Part shown: positions 44,515 through 53,365 of the stretch, piece by piece
Position numbering within the stretch: the stretch's first letter is position 1
Layout of the letters: the number at the start of each line of letters is the position of its first letter
Assembly: GCA_046533895.1 (NCBI GenBank)
Contig: JAWDOK010000006.1
Location: 1-64,000 of the forward strand
Length of the DNA: 64,000 bases
Reading direction: 5' to 3'
Source: Acidianus hospitalis
Lineage (GTDB): Archaea > Thermoproteota > Thermoprotei_A > Sulfolobales > Sulfolobaceae
The notes under the pieces: generated by a model
What the model was told of the DNA's origin: nothing
Seen by the model: the letters and a program-made list of their open reading frames with translations, nothing else
Databases searched by the model: none
Position numbers and translations under genes: made by a program

Positions 44515-45813
44515 ATGGATAGGGAGAAAATTCTCAAGGCATTAATTGACTGGAATTTCTGGTATAAGGAGCAATTTACAGGCTATCCTAGAAATTACTC
44601 AAAACAAGTTCTGGACATAATGAAATCAGGGTTTGTAGCAGACGTTATAGGAGTTAAGAGGAGCGGAAAGTCTACAATATTTAACCAAGTGATCTCTCAT
44701 CTAATAAAAGAGGAGAAAATTAGCCCTTTTCTTACACTTTTAATTAACTTTGAAGATTCTAGGTTTGCTGAAATTGATAATGCTGATAAACTATTTTCTC
44801 TTTTACATATATATAGAGAGGAGACTGGGATAGTTGAAAAGCCCTATATTTTTCTTGATGAGGTTCAGAAAGTTAAAGGTTGGGAGGGCTTCGTCAGATC
44901 TTTAATAGATAGGAAAGAAGCTTACGTAGCAGTTTCTGGATCTACCTCAATTATTAATAAAGGAAAAGCTAGAGAAGTATTAGCTGGAAGGCACATTTCA
45001 GTTGAAGTGTTACCTTTATCTTTTTCTGAATATTTAGAGTTTAAAGGTGTACAAATTGGGAGAGAAATCGATCTTTTAGCCAGAGAGGAGGAAATTAAAA
45101 AGTTGTTTCTAGAATTTCTAAAATTCGGAGGCTTTCCAGCAGTAGTTAACAGCGAGATTAAGGATAAAATTTTACTCAATTTATACGACGATATAATAAC
45201 TAAGGACGTGATAACTCAGTGCAAAATAAGGCAAGAGGTAAAATTAAGGGAATTATCTCTCTTTTATATTTCGAATGTGGGAAACAGAATTTCCTTTAGG
45301 AAGATTTCTAGGTCTTTAAATATTCCATTAAATACTGTGGAAAGGTTTACTTCTTGCCTTTTAGATTCTATGTTAATTTATTTTGTACCTCCTCTATCTC
45401 CGTCCTTGAAGGAAATGGTGAAAGGAGAAAAGAAGGTTTATTCTGTAGACCAAGGTTTATCAAATGTTGTAGGCTATAAATTGAACGAGAGTCTCGGTTC
45501 TCTCCTTGAAAATGCTGTATATCTAGAGCTAAGGAGGAGGTATGGAGGAGATTCAATTTTTTACTATCACGGTAAGAATGAAGTTGATTTCATAATAAAG
45601 ATAAATAATGAAGTTCGTTACGCTTATCAAGTAACTTTTACGCTTAACGATGAAAGGGAAATTAAAGGATTAAAGGAGTTAGAAAAGAAAGCGGGTAAGA
45701 AAAGAGTAGAAAAGTTCATTATAACCTTTGACGACGAGGAAAAGGAAATTGATGAAATAAGAGTAATGAAAGCGTGGAAATGGATGATCCATTTTATTAG
45801 TGAGAGTTTATAG
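44515..45813 (+). CDS. AAA+ ATPase with C-terminal DUF4143 nuclease-like domain
   Basis: A 432-residue archaeal ATPase of the AAA_14-DUF4143 type. Walker A is VKRSGKST (about residues 44-51), Walker B is PYIFLDEVQK, and sensor 1 is VSGST. A winged-helix segment (ISFRKISRSLNIPLNTVERF) follows. The C-terminal part has LENAVYLELRRR, NEVDFII and YQVTF, a PD-(D/E)xK-like core. These proteins are very common in archaea and of unknown role. The operator just upstream suggests tight control; a PaREP1-family gene follows after 9 bp. Confidence 0.8.
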   Translation: MDREKILKALIDWNFWYKEQFTGYPRNYSKQVLDIMKSGFVADVIGVKRSGKSTIFNQVISHLIKEEKISPFLTLLINFEDSRFAEIDNADKLFSLLHIYREETGIVEKPYIFLDEVQKVKGWEGFVRSLIDRKEAYVAVSGSTSIINKGKAREVLAGRHISVEVLPLSFSEYLEFKGVQIGREIDLLAREEEIKKLFLEFLKFGGFPAVVNSEIKDKILLNLYDDIITKDVITQCKIRQEVKLRELSLFYISNVGNRISFRKISRSLNIPLNTVERFTSCLLDSMLIYFVPPLSPSLKEMVKGEKKVYSVDQGLSNVVGYKLNESLGSLLENAVYLELRRRYGGDSIFYYHGKNEVDFIIKINNEVRYAYQVTFTLNDEREIKGLKELEKKAGKKRVEKFIITFDDEEKEIDEIRVMKAWKWMIHFISESL

Positions 45814-45822
45814 CCATATTTT

Positions 45823-46281
45823 ATGCAAGTTGAAATTCCAGACGTAATTTACGCTTTTATTACGGAAAGCTTAGGGAAAGATGCTTCTGACGTATTAGTT
45901 GATGCTTTCTTGTCAACCTTAGATAAGGGAAATAGGCTAAAACTTTACGTTAAGTTGAGCGAGGAATATGAAAGGAAGGAGATCGATGGAGAGGCATGCT
46001 GGAAGGCCCTAGCTTACGTATTTAAAGCAATAGCCGAAATAGAAGGGATGGAAATTTCTTCTTATCAAGATTATTATAGCCTTGCGGACTATTTATCATT
46101 TAAGTTGAATAATATCGAAATTATAAAATATTTTCTAAATGCAGAAAAACTTCATGCGGAATATCATCCAAGACCTCAAGATAAAGATTCACTTAGAGTA
46201 AGAATGGACCACTGCAAAAAATTGATAGAAGTTGGAAAGGAATACTTACGAAAATCAAAAAGTCTTCCCGAGGAAATTTAA
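45823..46281 (+). CDS. PaREP1-family helical protein
   Basis: A 152-residue helical protein; GEACWKALAYVFKAIAEIEG (about residues 52-71) matches the PaREP1 pattern also seen at 4983-5450. It follows the DUF4143 ATPase gene after 9 bp and so is probably co-transcribed. Function unknown. It converges with the AAA+ gene ending at 46278, overlapping by 4 bp. Confidence 0.6.
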   Translation: MQVEIPDVIYAFITESLGKDASDVLVDAFLSTLDKGNRLKLYVKLSEEYERKEIDGEACWKALAYVFKAIAEIEGMEISSYQDYYSLADYLSFKLNNIEIIKYFLNAEKLHAEYHPRPQDKDSLRVRMDHCKKLIEVGKEYLRKSKSLPEEI

Positions 46282-47621
46282 GTACTTACAACTGCGCTTG
46301 CTGACGAAGTTTTAGTGCTAAATGAATTCAGTATTTCTTTTAGTTTTTCCTCTAGAATTTCGGAATCTCCTTGTAATATTCTAATTGCTTCCATTGTAGT
46401 TAACTCTACCTTTGTTACAGTGCTGTCTACATTGAGCTTTTGAGAATTAGTTATTATGAACCTCTTTTCAACTGGATATTCCTTCTTCTCATGTTCAACT
46501 TTTTCTAACATTGAAAGTAATTTCACTTCGTCGTCATCAGTCCTATCATCATTCAATAATTTCACTAAACCTACGTAAGCGTTGCCGTCTTTAATAAAGA
46601 ATATTCCTAAGGTTATATACTTACCTTTTACTTCAACTCTTTTTCCTCTGGGATGAACGTAAGTTACCTGGAATTCCTTGGTTAACGATGATAATAAATC
46701 CCTTATCATTTTCTCTAATTGCTTTGACTCTTCTTCAGGATTTTTAAGGCTGTGCGATTCCTTCAACTTCTCTTTTACACAGTTTACGACGTCTTGGGAG
46801 TTAGAGCATTCTTTTTCAAATTTTTCTACTTCAGATTTCATAAACTGAAGTATAGAGCTTACGGTGTTAAGTTCTCTTCCGTTCCATAAAGATAAAACTA
46901 TTGGGAAGAGATCGTCAGATATTTCGTGGCAATACGCATCAACTATTTCCTTAATGTCCTCTGAAGTTAAGGCATTATCGAGGGAAATTCTACTTTCGTC
47001 CAGCCTTCTCCTTATAGCTAAATCCGTAATTTTACTATAAACTTCAGTAGGTACTGCCATTAATATTGGGACTCCTAAACCCGAGTTTATTAGTCTATGA
47101 ATTTTCGGAATGTGATTTTCTCTTACTTCGTCTATGAGTAAAGAGAGATGTTCAATCTCCTTTAAGTCGCTTATTGCCCTTATCATTCCGTCAAAGTCCT
47201 TTTGGTAATCAAAACAGTATAACCTAAGGAGAGGGTCATTGTATTTACCGCAAACTCTCATTAGCCAATCCTCAAATTTTACTCCAAGTAATCTCTTCCA
47301 AAAGGAATAGCCGTATTTTTTCTTATCAAGCCTAGGTAAGACCTTCTGCCTAATTTCGTTCTTGTCTATTTTACTCCAGAATTCATCCTCTATTTCATTT
47401 TTACTTGCCAGATCCATATATAGCGCGTCTTTTACGATTTCCTGGACTTTTTTCAATATTGTAGTTTTACCCATCCCTGGCTGGCCTATAATTGAAGCAA
47501 TGTCGTTGTTTCTTATTGAATTCAGTGCTTTATCTAAGTATTGTTTATACGTAGGCCCTACTAGGATTACATTATTTGAATTCCAAGTTGTTACAGTTAC
47601 TTTTGGAATATTACATATCAT
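46278..47621 (-). CDS. AAA+/STAND-like ATPase, third gene of a three-gene operon
   Basis: A 447-residue protein. Walker A is SIIGQPGMGKTTIL (about residues 43-56), Walker B is LSLLIDEVRE (about 161-170), and a sensor-like VPILMAVPTEV follows. A helical lid with LTSEDIKEIVDAYC resembles ORC/Cdc6-like lids. The C-terminal 130 residues contain a separate charged domain with TYVHPRGKRVEVKGKYITLG. It starts 6 bp after the wHTH gene, so the two are coupled. It has no obvious nuclease motif. Confidence 0.65.
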   Translation of the reverse strand: MICNIPKVTVTTWNSNNVILVGPTYKQYLDKALNSIRNNDIASIIGQPGMGKTTILKKVQEIVKDALYMDLASKNEIEDEFWSKIDKNEIRQKVLPRLDKKKYGYSFWKRLLGVKFEDWLMRVCGKYNDPLLRLYCFDYQKDFDGMIRAISDLKEIEHLSLLIDEVRENHIPKIHRLINSGLGVPILMAVPTEVYSKITDLAIRRRLDESRISLDNALTSEDIKEIVDAYCHEISDDLFPIVLSLWNGRELNTVSSILQFMKSEVEKFEKECSNSQDVVNCVKEKLKESHSLKNPEEESKQLEKMIRDLLSSLTKEFQVTYVHPRGKRVEVKGKYITLGIFFIKDGNAYVGLVKLLNDDRTDDDEVKLLSMLEKVEHEKKEYPVEKRFIITNSQKLNVDSTVTKVELTTMEAIRILQGDSEILEEKLKEILNSFSTKTSSASAVVST

Positions 47622-47627
47622 TTTACA

Positions 47628-48143
47628 TCACCTCTTCCTCTTTATTATTATACCGTAAACAGAACCTTTTTTGACGAATCCTTCTTCTCCTCCTGCAATT
47701 AACTCATAATTTTCCTCAATGTGCCTCTTTAACTTAGAATAAAACTCCTCTTTAGCTAATCCCATTTCTATTCTAATGTCCTTCAAGTGTGCATAGCCCA
47801 GGTTATCCTTGACTTCATTGTAAATCTCGTCAAAGTAATTTTCGCTCAGTTTCTTCTTTTCTAATACCGCCTCTTGTAGTTTCTTAATCTCGTCCTTAAT
47901 CTCTGTAATTTCCTTTAACAATAAATCAAATTTGTTATCACCATTGTTTGATGAAGTTAATTCAAAGGATTTACCACTCCCGCTTTCTATTTTCTTGATT
48001 TTTCCTTCTTTTTCCAATTTTTCAAGTACTAAAGACAATTCTTCTCCATCGGCTTTTAATTTCCTCTTAATTTTAGAAAATGCAACTGGTCTACCATCAT
48101 AAAGTTCCTTAAGGGCAGAAATAACTAGTTCTTCACTTAACAT
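47628..48143 (-). CDS. wHTH - coiled coil - wHTH protein
   Basis: A 171-residue protein. The N-terminal 60 residues look like a winged helix (LVISALKELYDGRPVAFSKI, then VLEKLEKEGKIKKIESG). A coiled-coil helix follows (FDLLLKEITEIKDEIKKLQE). The C-terminal 70 residues look like a second helix-turn-helix fold ending YGIIIKRKR. It is probably a DNA-binding adaptor between the flanking ATPase and coiled-coil genes. No named family is recognised. Confidence 0.55.
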   Translation of the reverse strand: MLSEELVISALKELYDGRPVAFSKIKRKLKADGEELSLVLEKLEKEGKIKKIESGSGKSFELTSSNNGDNKFDLLLKEITEIKDEIKKLQEAVLEKKKLSENYFDEIYNEVKDNLGYAHLKDIRIEMGLAKEEFYSKLKRHIEENYELIAGGEEGFVKKGSVYGIIIKRKR

Positions 48144-48188
48144 GAATTAACTCTTATTATGATTATTTTAAACCACTAGTTCTAAGTA

Positions 48189-49535
48189 TTACCTCATATA
48201 ATAATCGTCTAAACTTCTCCTTACGTTCCAACCTTCTTCGGATAACTCTTGAAGTCCTTTTTCTATTAAATCCTTATAACTCCTCAAGTTGTCTTGTACA
48301 GTTATGTCTAAACTATTTACAAATATTTCTCCACCTTCAACGTTCTCTGAAATTTCTGACGGATCTTTCTTGAATATTCCTCCAAAGAACCCTTTTTTAC
48401 CTCCTTTATATATCTGAGGAGATAATACAATTTTTCTAGAGTCAATCTGAACTATCAAAAGAGGAACTATTATCTCAGCTTTATCTTCTGCTAAAATCGA
48501 TATAAATCTAGGTAATTTTTGCAGTTTCTCCAGGATTGCTTTTTCTGAATTTTCAACATTGTTTAGCTTGGATATTATTGATTGTTGCAATTCGTCCAAT
48601 TTTTTAATTTCTTCGTTTATTTTGTTTAGATCCTTTTGTTTCATAGAATTTAATTCAGTCAACTCACCTCTAAGTCTTATAATTTCAACCTTGTGTTTTT
48701 CCTTTATTTCGTTAAGTTTCTCAGAAATCTCATTAAGATATTTTTCTTTTATACTATTTACAGAAGAGGTACTATCTATGAAACCAGCTTCCTTATCTAG
48801 TTCAGCCTTTGCTATTAAGACTTCAATATCTGGAAGCTTAGAGTAAAGCTGAGAAGAATACTGCTTAATATCTTCTTCAACCTTAGTCTTTTCGTCATTC
48901 ACTATCTTCTTTAATTCCTCATTCTTTGCCATAATTTTTGCATCGTATTCGCTCTCTATTTGCCTTCGTTTTTCAACTCTCTTTCCTTTTATTATTGCTA
49001 TTATTTCCGAAATTTTTTCTTTAGTCTTTTCTATTAGATCTATTTCCGAGATTATTTTATTTGCTGCTCCTTGTATATCCGAAATTAAGAACTGAACGTC
49101 TATATCTTTCAATTTTCTGTCTAAAATTTTTAGAGGTAATTGTGAGCTTCCTAACTTTAATAGATTTTTAAGGTCCTGATCCATTACAAAGTCAAAATGA
49201 ATAATTGAAGAGCCCCTAACTTCATCCCATCTAATTGAATTCATTAGTTCTAGCACTTGCGATTCATCAGAAGTTTCTTCTATCATTGAAATTATTTTAT
49301 TATAATCTTGTAATATAAAGGAATTAATCGAAGTAGAAAATTTACCGGTCTCATCAAAAATATAATATCCACCACCCTCAGATTTTACCGCAAGCAAAGG
49401 CCACCCTATTAGTGAAGCAAATGAAATTTTATTATTTTTACCAGCAACTTTTGCAATTGATATTGCTAATTGCTTATAAGTTGGTAACGGATTAAGATTT
49501 TCATCCACAACTAGGCTTAAGTTAATAATTTTCAT
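48189..49535 (-). CDS. Long coiled-coil protein, first gene of a three-gene operon
   Basis: A 448-residue protein. A globular N-terminal domain (about 150 residues, starting MKIINLSLVVDENLNPLP, with RWDEVRGSSIIHFDFV) leads into about 190 residues of coiled coil (KISEIIAIIKGKRVEKRRQI through EIKKLDELQQ), then a C-terminal domain with PLLIVQIDSRKIVLSPQIY and a Gly/Phe-rich GGKKGFFGGIFKK. No Walker motif. The architecture is SMC- or kleisin-scaffold-like without an ATPase head. I chose ATG 49535 because a TATA-like box lies about 23 bp upstream. Confidence 0.6.
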   Translation of the reverse strand: MKIINLSLVVDENLNPLPTYKQLAISIAKVAGKNNKISFASLIGWPLLAVKSEGGGYYIFDETGKFSTSINSFILQDYNKIISMIEETSDESQVLELMNSIRWDEVRGSSIIHFDFVMDQDLKNLLKLGSSQLPLKILDRKLKDIDVQFLISDIQGAANKIISEIDLIEKTKEKISEIIAIIKGKRVEKRRQIESEYDAKIMAKNEELKKIVNDEKTKVEEDIKQYSSQLYSKLPDIEVLIAKAELDKEAGFIDSTSSVNSIKEKYLNEISEKLNEIKEKHKVEIIRLRGELTELNSMKQKDLNKINEEIKKLDELQQSIISKLNNVENSEKAILEKLQKLPRFISILAEDKAEIIVPLLIVQIDSRKIVLSPQIYKGGKKGFFGGIFKKDPSEISENVEGGEIFVNSLDITVQDNLRSYKDLIEKGLQELSEEGWNVRRSLDDYYMR

Positions 49536-49673
49536 AAGAGTATTTATGCTCAAATAAATTAATACTTTGCCGTTTCTTGAATGAATTATATTCATTTGTT
49601 TAAATAAATTTCATATATAGATTTTAAGATATAAAACCTATCTTAAATTAAGTATCTTACAAAAGATTGAAAG

Positions 49674-49704
49674 CCTCGCCCTTCCAGGGCAAAGAGGAAG
49701 TCAG
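49674..49704. mobile_element. Solo end of a TnpB-type element
   Basis: The block CCTCGCCCTTCCAGGGC then GAGGAAGTCAG is nearly the reverse complement of the right end of the TnpB element at 6417-6448, including its stem-loop. The bases just before it (GAAAGCCTCGCC) also resemble the left end near 7660-7690, so it may be what remains after an internal deletion. No coding sequence accompanies it in the 49536-49852 gap. Confidence 0.6.
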
Positions 49705-49852
49705 TTATAACAATGTTCTCTTCTATATATATCTAATTTATTCTAAAATAACCTATTCAATATAAAGTAATAAAAATTACTACATTATAAAATAAACAGT
49801 GTTAAATCTACCACAGCTTAACTTTTTTTAATTATTGCTTATTATACCTATT

Positions 49853-52060
49853 ATGGTCGATAGAGTAGGTAAAAATTATGTCCTAAAAGAACACGAAATT
49901 CATTATCCAGAGAATTATGATTTCAGGATTTTACATTATATCTACTACCTAGAAATATATCCTGAGGAAAGCAGAATAAAAGGAAAAGCCGTAGTAAAAT
50001 TTCTAGGAAAAGATTTAATTTTACATGCTAGGCATTTTCAAATCAATAAGATCAAACTAGACGGAAAGGAAGCAAATTATTCTTACGATGGCGAGAAAAT
50101 AAGCATACAAGGGGAAGGAAAAGAGGCCGAAATAGAATATGAAGCAAAACCCGTCTTAGGGCTTATTTTCAAGAAATTAAAGGAGTATATAGAAGTAGCG
50201 ACCACTGGGGAAGTAGATCAAGCTAGGAATTGGATTCCTATCCTAGACGACCCCAGAGTAAAAACTACTACCGAATTTTATATCAAAGTAAGAAAGCCAT
50301 ATATTGCATTATCTAATGGTAGATTAATAGATAAAGAAGAGGACGGAGACTTTATCACTTTTCACTGGCTAATGGATAAACCCCACTCTCCTTACCTTAA
50401 TAGTATAGCTGTAGGAATGTTCTCTAAAGAAGAGGACGAATGGGAAGGAGTAAAATTAGAAAATTACTTACCCAAGGGATATGAAGAATTCTTTTGGAAT
50501 TTATCCTCAGTAAAGAAGACAATTGAATTCTTTTCATCTTATACTGGAGTAAAATATCCTTATTGCAGATATGCGCAAGTAGTACTTTTTTCAATGAACG
50601 GAGGAATGGAATACATTACCTCAACTCACCTTACTTGGAGAGTAATCCACGATAAGGTCGCGGAGAAGAATTATTCCTCAGAAAATCTCATTGCTCATGA
50701 ATTAGCTCACCAATGGTTCGGAGACTTAATAACAACAAAGGATTGGCCAAACATTTGGCTTAACGAAGGTTTTGCAAGTTATTTTGAGGCACTTTACGTA
50801 GAGCATGAGAAAGGAAGGGAAGAATTCCTTTATAACCTCTATAATAAGTGGAAAGGTTATGAGGAAGAGAAGGAAAAATATACCAGACCAATTGTCTGCC
50901 GTTATTATAAGTGGGGAGACGAACTTTTCGACAGACACACTTACAACAAGGGGGCATTATTCCTTCATAAATTAAGGAATTTTCTAGGAGATGAGACATT
51001 TAGGAAGGGGATTAAAGAATACCTAGAGAGATTTAAATACCGTTCAGTTGATACCGAGGATTTTAAGAAAGTAATGGAAGAAGTCTCCGGGAAAGATTTG
51101 ACTTTCCTATTTGACCAATTTGTATACTCTGCCTTTAATCCTTCAGTGGAAGTAACTTCAATTGACGGAGGAGTTAGGATAAAGAATGAGGTTGAAGTAG
51201 ACGTAAAGATAAGTAAGGAGATAAGAAAAGTCAAGCCTGGAGAAAGTCTATTATCGGGAGAATACGTTTGCGTAGACCCTAGTTTTACTTCCTTGGCAGA
51301 GGTTGAGGATAAGCAAGGAGAAGAAGCTTTAATAAAAGAAAGTAAGGACGAAGAATTAATCTGCAGAATTAGGGCAGTTACTTCGCTCTCAAGGTTTTCC
51401 GATTTTAAGGCAATACAAGCATTAAAGGAAAGGTTAGAGAACGACTTTTGGGGAGTATCTTACGAGTCTGCAATCTCCTTAGGTAAAATAAAGAACGACG
51501 ACGCATTAAATGCGTTAATGTTGAATCACGAAAATCCTAAGGTAATGGTAGGTATTGCAAAGGCATTAGGAGAATTCAAATTTAATCAAAAGGCCAAGAA
51601 TTTTCTCTTAGAGGTAATGGATAAAGCTGAGAGTTATCACGTAAGGGCAGAGGCAATTGTTAGCCTAGGTAAGATAGGATTTACAGACGTTAAGGAGAAA
51701 ATTATAAGTCATTTTGAAGACGAAAGTTACGCTGATGTAGTACCTTCTGCAGTGATAGAGGCTTTAAGCTATTTTGGGGACGACGAATCCTTTAGGTTTG
51801 TGATAGACCGCGGGTTTAAGAACGAAAAGGAAACTATTAGGGCTGCAGTCGCAAGGAATTTATGGAGATTTGGAGATAAAAGTAGGGAATACTTATACTA
51901 CTTGGTCAAAGATCCTTCACCTATTGTAAGAGGTGCAACAATTAAATCTCTTGAGGAATTAAAAATGAAGGATTTACTCAGGACGATAGTGGATAACGAA
52001 GACGAGGAGTTAAGGAATAGGTCAAACGCTTTAAGAGTGTTGTATAAGTTAGGACAGTAA
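49853..52060 (+). CDS. M1-family aminopeptidase with C-terminal HEAT-like repeats
   Basis: A 735-residue zinc aminopeptidase. The exopeptidase motif is MNGGMEYITS, the zinc site is HELAHQWFGDLIT with the second Glu in WLNEGFASYFE, and the catalytic Tyr is expected near HTYNKGALFLHKLR. The last 250 residues carry repeats such as ISLGKIKNDDALNAL, EAIVSLGKIGFTDVKEKI and VARNLWRFGDKSREYL, typical of HEAT/PBS-lyase repeats. ATG 49853 is preceded by a TATA-like TTTTTTAATT at about 27 bp, so it is leaderless. Confidence 0.85.
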   Translation: MVDRVGKNYVLKEHEIHYPENYDFRILHYIYYLEIYPEESRIKGKAVVKFLGKDLILHARHFQINKIKLDGKEANYSYDGEKISIQGEGKEAEIEYEAKPVLGLIFKKLKEYIEVATTGEVDQARNWIPILDDPRVKTTTEFYIKVRKPYIALSNGRLIDKEEDGDFITFHWLMDKPHSPYLNSIAVGMFSKEEDEWEGVKLENYLPKGYEEFFWNLSSVKKTIEFFSSYTGVKYPYCRYAQVVLFSMNGGMEYITSTHLTWRVIHDKVAEKNYSSENLIAHELAHQWFGDLITTKDWPNIWLNEGFASYFEALYVEHEKGREEFLYNLYNKWKGYEEEKEKYTRPIVCRYYKWGDELFDRHTYNKGALFLHKLRNFLGDETFRKGIKEYLERFKYRSVDTEDFKKVMEEVSGKDLTFLFDQFVYSAFNPSVEVTSIDGGVRIKNEVEVDVKISKEIRKVKPGESLLSGEYVCVDPSFTSLAEVEDKQGEEALIKESKDEELICRIRAVTSLSRFSDFKAIQALKERLENDFWGVSYESAISLGKIKNDDALNALMLNHENPKVMVGIAKALGEFKFNQKAKNFLLEVMDKAESYHVRAEAIVSLGKIGFTDVKEKIISHFEDESYADVVPSAVIEALSYFGDDESFRFVIDRGFKNEKETIRAAVARNLWRFGDKSREYLYYLVKDPSPIVRGATIKSLEELKMKDLLRTIVDNEDEELRNRSNALRVLYKLGQ

Positions 52061-52062
52061 CG

Positions 52063-52494
52063 TTATTTCATTTTCTTCTTCTCTTCATATAATTTTTTAA
52101 CATACTCTAGTACTTCTTGTGCCATTCTTAACGCTTCGTTTGCGTCATATTCAGAATACAAAAGTTCTGGCGGAGTTCCAGTTTCCTCTTCTCCATACAT
52201 TGATAACTCTCTTTCCTTTCTTAATGACCTTGAGTAAGAAGCAAAAAGGTCAATCTTATGACCGAACCAATCTGGAAACTTGCTAGAGTTAGTTTTTAAC
52301 GTTGGACCTACATCGTGAAATTTAGGCACTTCTACCCCCACTAGTTTAAGGCTAGCTTTTAACAATAGTTCAACTGCTTCCTGACAGAACCTAACTACAA
52401 TATGATAGTTCTTCTTATTTAGCTCTGTTTTTGCTAATTCGATTCTCTCTTCTGCTTGTCTTATGTAAGATAAGGCAATGTCGTCAAAGTTCAA
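52063..52494 (-). CDS. HEPN-domain toxin of an MNT/HEPN pair (reverse gene order)
   Basis: A 143-residue HEPN protein: ALSYIRQAEERIELAKTELN, VVRFCQEAVELLLKASL, and PKFHDVGPTL where the conserved His lies. The polar SRSLRKERELSMYG follows. The MNT gene precedes it and overlaps by 11 bp, the reverse of the order at 7825. All key residues seem present. Confidence 0.78.
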   Translation of the reverse strand: MNFDDIALSYIRQAEERIELAKTELNKKNYHIVVRFCQEAVELLLKASLKLVGVEVPKFHDVGPTLKTNSSKFPDWFGHKIDLFASYSRSLRKERELSMYGEEETGTPPELLYSEYDANEALRMAQEVLEYVKKLYEEKKKMK

Positions 52495-52975
52495 TTACAT
52501 CACCAAATTTATAATCCTTTTTTAAAACCCAGTACCACATTTTACCTTGCCTTACCCTTTCTGCGCCAAGTTCCTTTAATTTCTCCTTTAATTTTTCTAG
52601 GATATTTAGGAAAAAGTTGTCCTTATCATATAATATAATTCCGTCATATACTAAATCTAGATAGAGGGGAGAAAATCTTACTGCCTCCTCAGGAGTTTTG
52701 AGTACAGGGGATAGTGTAATATAATATCCTTCCTTCCAATATTCCTCCAGATTAAGTTTATCCTCTACTTTAGTTTCAAATAACCTTATCCTTTTTAGCA
52801 TACTATCCTTAGGTAAATCCTTTATTACGACGATTAAATCCACGTCGCTATCTTTCCTATTATCTCCCCTTGCTACGCTACCGTATAAGACTACTGAAAT
52901 CAAAGAGTCCTTAAATTCCTCCTTCATGATCGAGACCATCTTGTTCAAGAGAGAAGCGTAAGGTTCTGAAACCAC
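52484..52975 (-). CDS. MNT-type nucleotidyltransferase antitoxin
   Basis: A 163-residue nucleotidyltransferase with VVLYGSVARGDNRKDSDVDLIVVI (about residues 27-50), the GS...D-x-D active site. The longer C-terminal helix region differs from the smaller MNTs at 8163 and 43798. It is first in the pair, overlapping the HEPN gene. An antitoxin role is inferred from the family. Confidence 0.78.
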   Translation of the reverse strand: MVSEPYASLLNKMVSIMKEEFKDSLISVVLYGSVARGDNRKDSDVDLIVVIKDLPKDSMLKRIRLFETKVEDKLNLEEYWKEGYYITLSPVLKTPEEAVRFSPLYLDLVYDGIILYDKDNFFLNILEKLKEKLKELGAERVRQGKMWYWVLKKDYKFGDVIEL

Positions 52976-53008
52976 ATGTATATAATGGAAAGAGAAAATA
53001 TAAAAACG

Positions 53009-53363
53009 TCACTTAATGATTACGTACTCTCCCGCAAACTTAAGGAAGTTTTCTTCGCTTTCCTCGTCTATTATTATCTCCGAGATCTCTTCCGGTAACA
53101 TTGAATGTATGTCAAGCAGGATCTTACTTACCTCGTCTTTTTTAAGGTTTTTAACAACTAAAGCTAAGTCAAGATCACTTCCTTAATTCGTGAGTTTCAG
53201 GAAAAGAAAAACCCAGGAAAGAAATTGTTGCCTTTATTGAAAGTTCTGCAGATATTTGAGATAAAACGCCGCTTACGTCATAAAGATCTTTGCTCAGCGA
53301 ATCTTCTGCGGCCTTTAAATACTCCAACGACCTCCTACAGAAAGTGAAAGGCAATTCATGCAT
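53009..53363 (-). pseudogene. Deletion fusion of a HEPN gene to an MNT gene
   Basis: From ATG 53363 the text is a HEPN N-terminus (RRSLEYLKAAEDSLSKDLYD, then SQISAELSIKATISFLG and FPETHELRK). It hits a stop at 53175. In another frame the DNA continues directly with the second half of an MNT: GSDLDLALVVKNLKKDEVS to EYVIIK, stopping at 53009. The HEPN C-terminus and the MNT N-terminus, including its GS motif, are gone. It is paralogous to the pair at 3622-4304. Confidence 0.75.
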
Positions 53364-53365
53364 TC

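Noticed and set aside
50726..51234. Several minus-strand ORFs inside the aminopeptidase gene
   Set aside because: They are antisense shadows of a gene with intact catalytic motifs.
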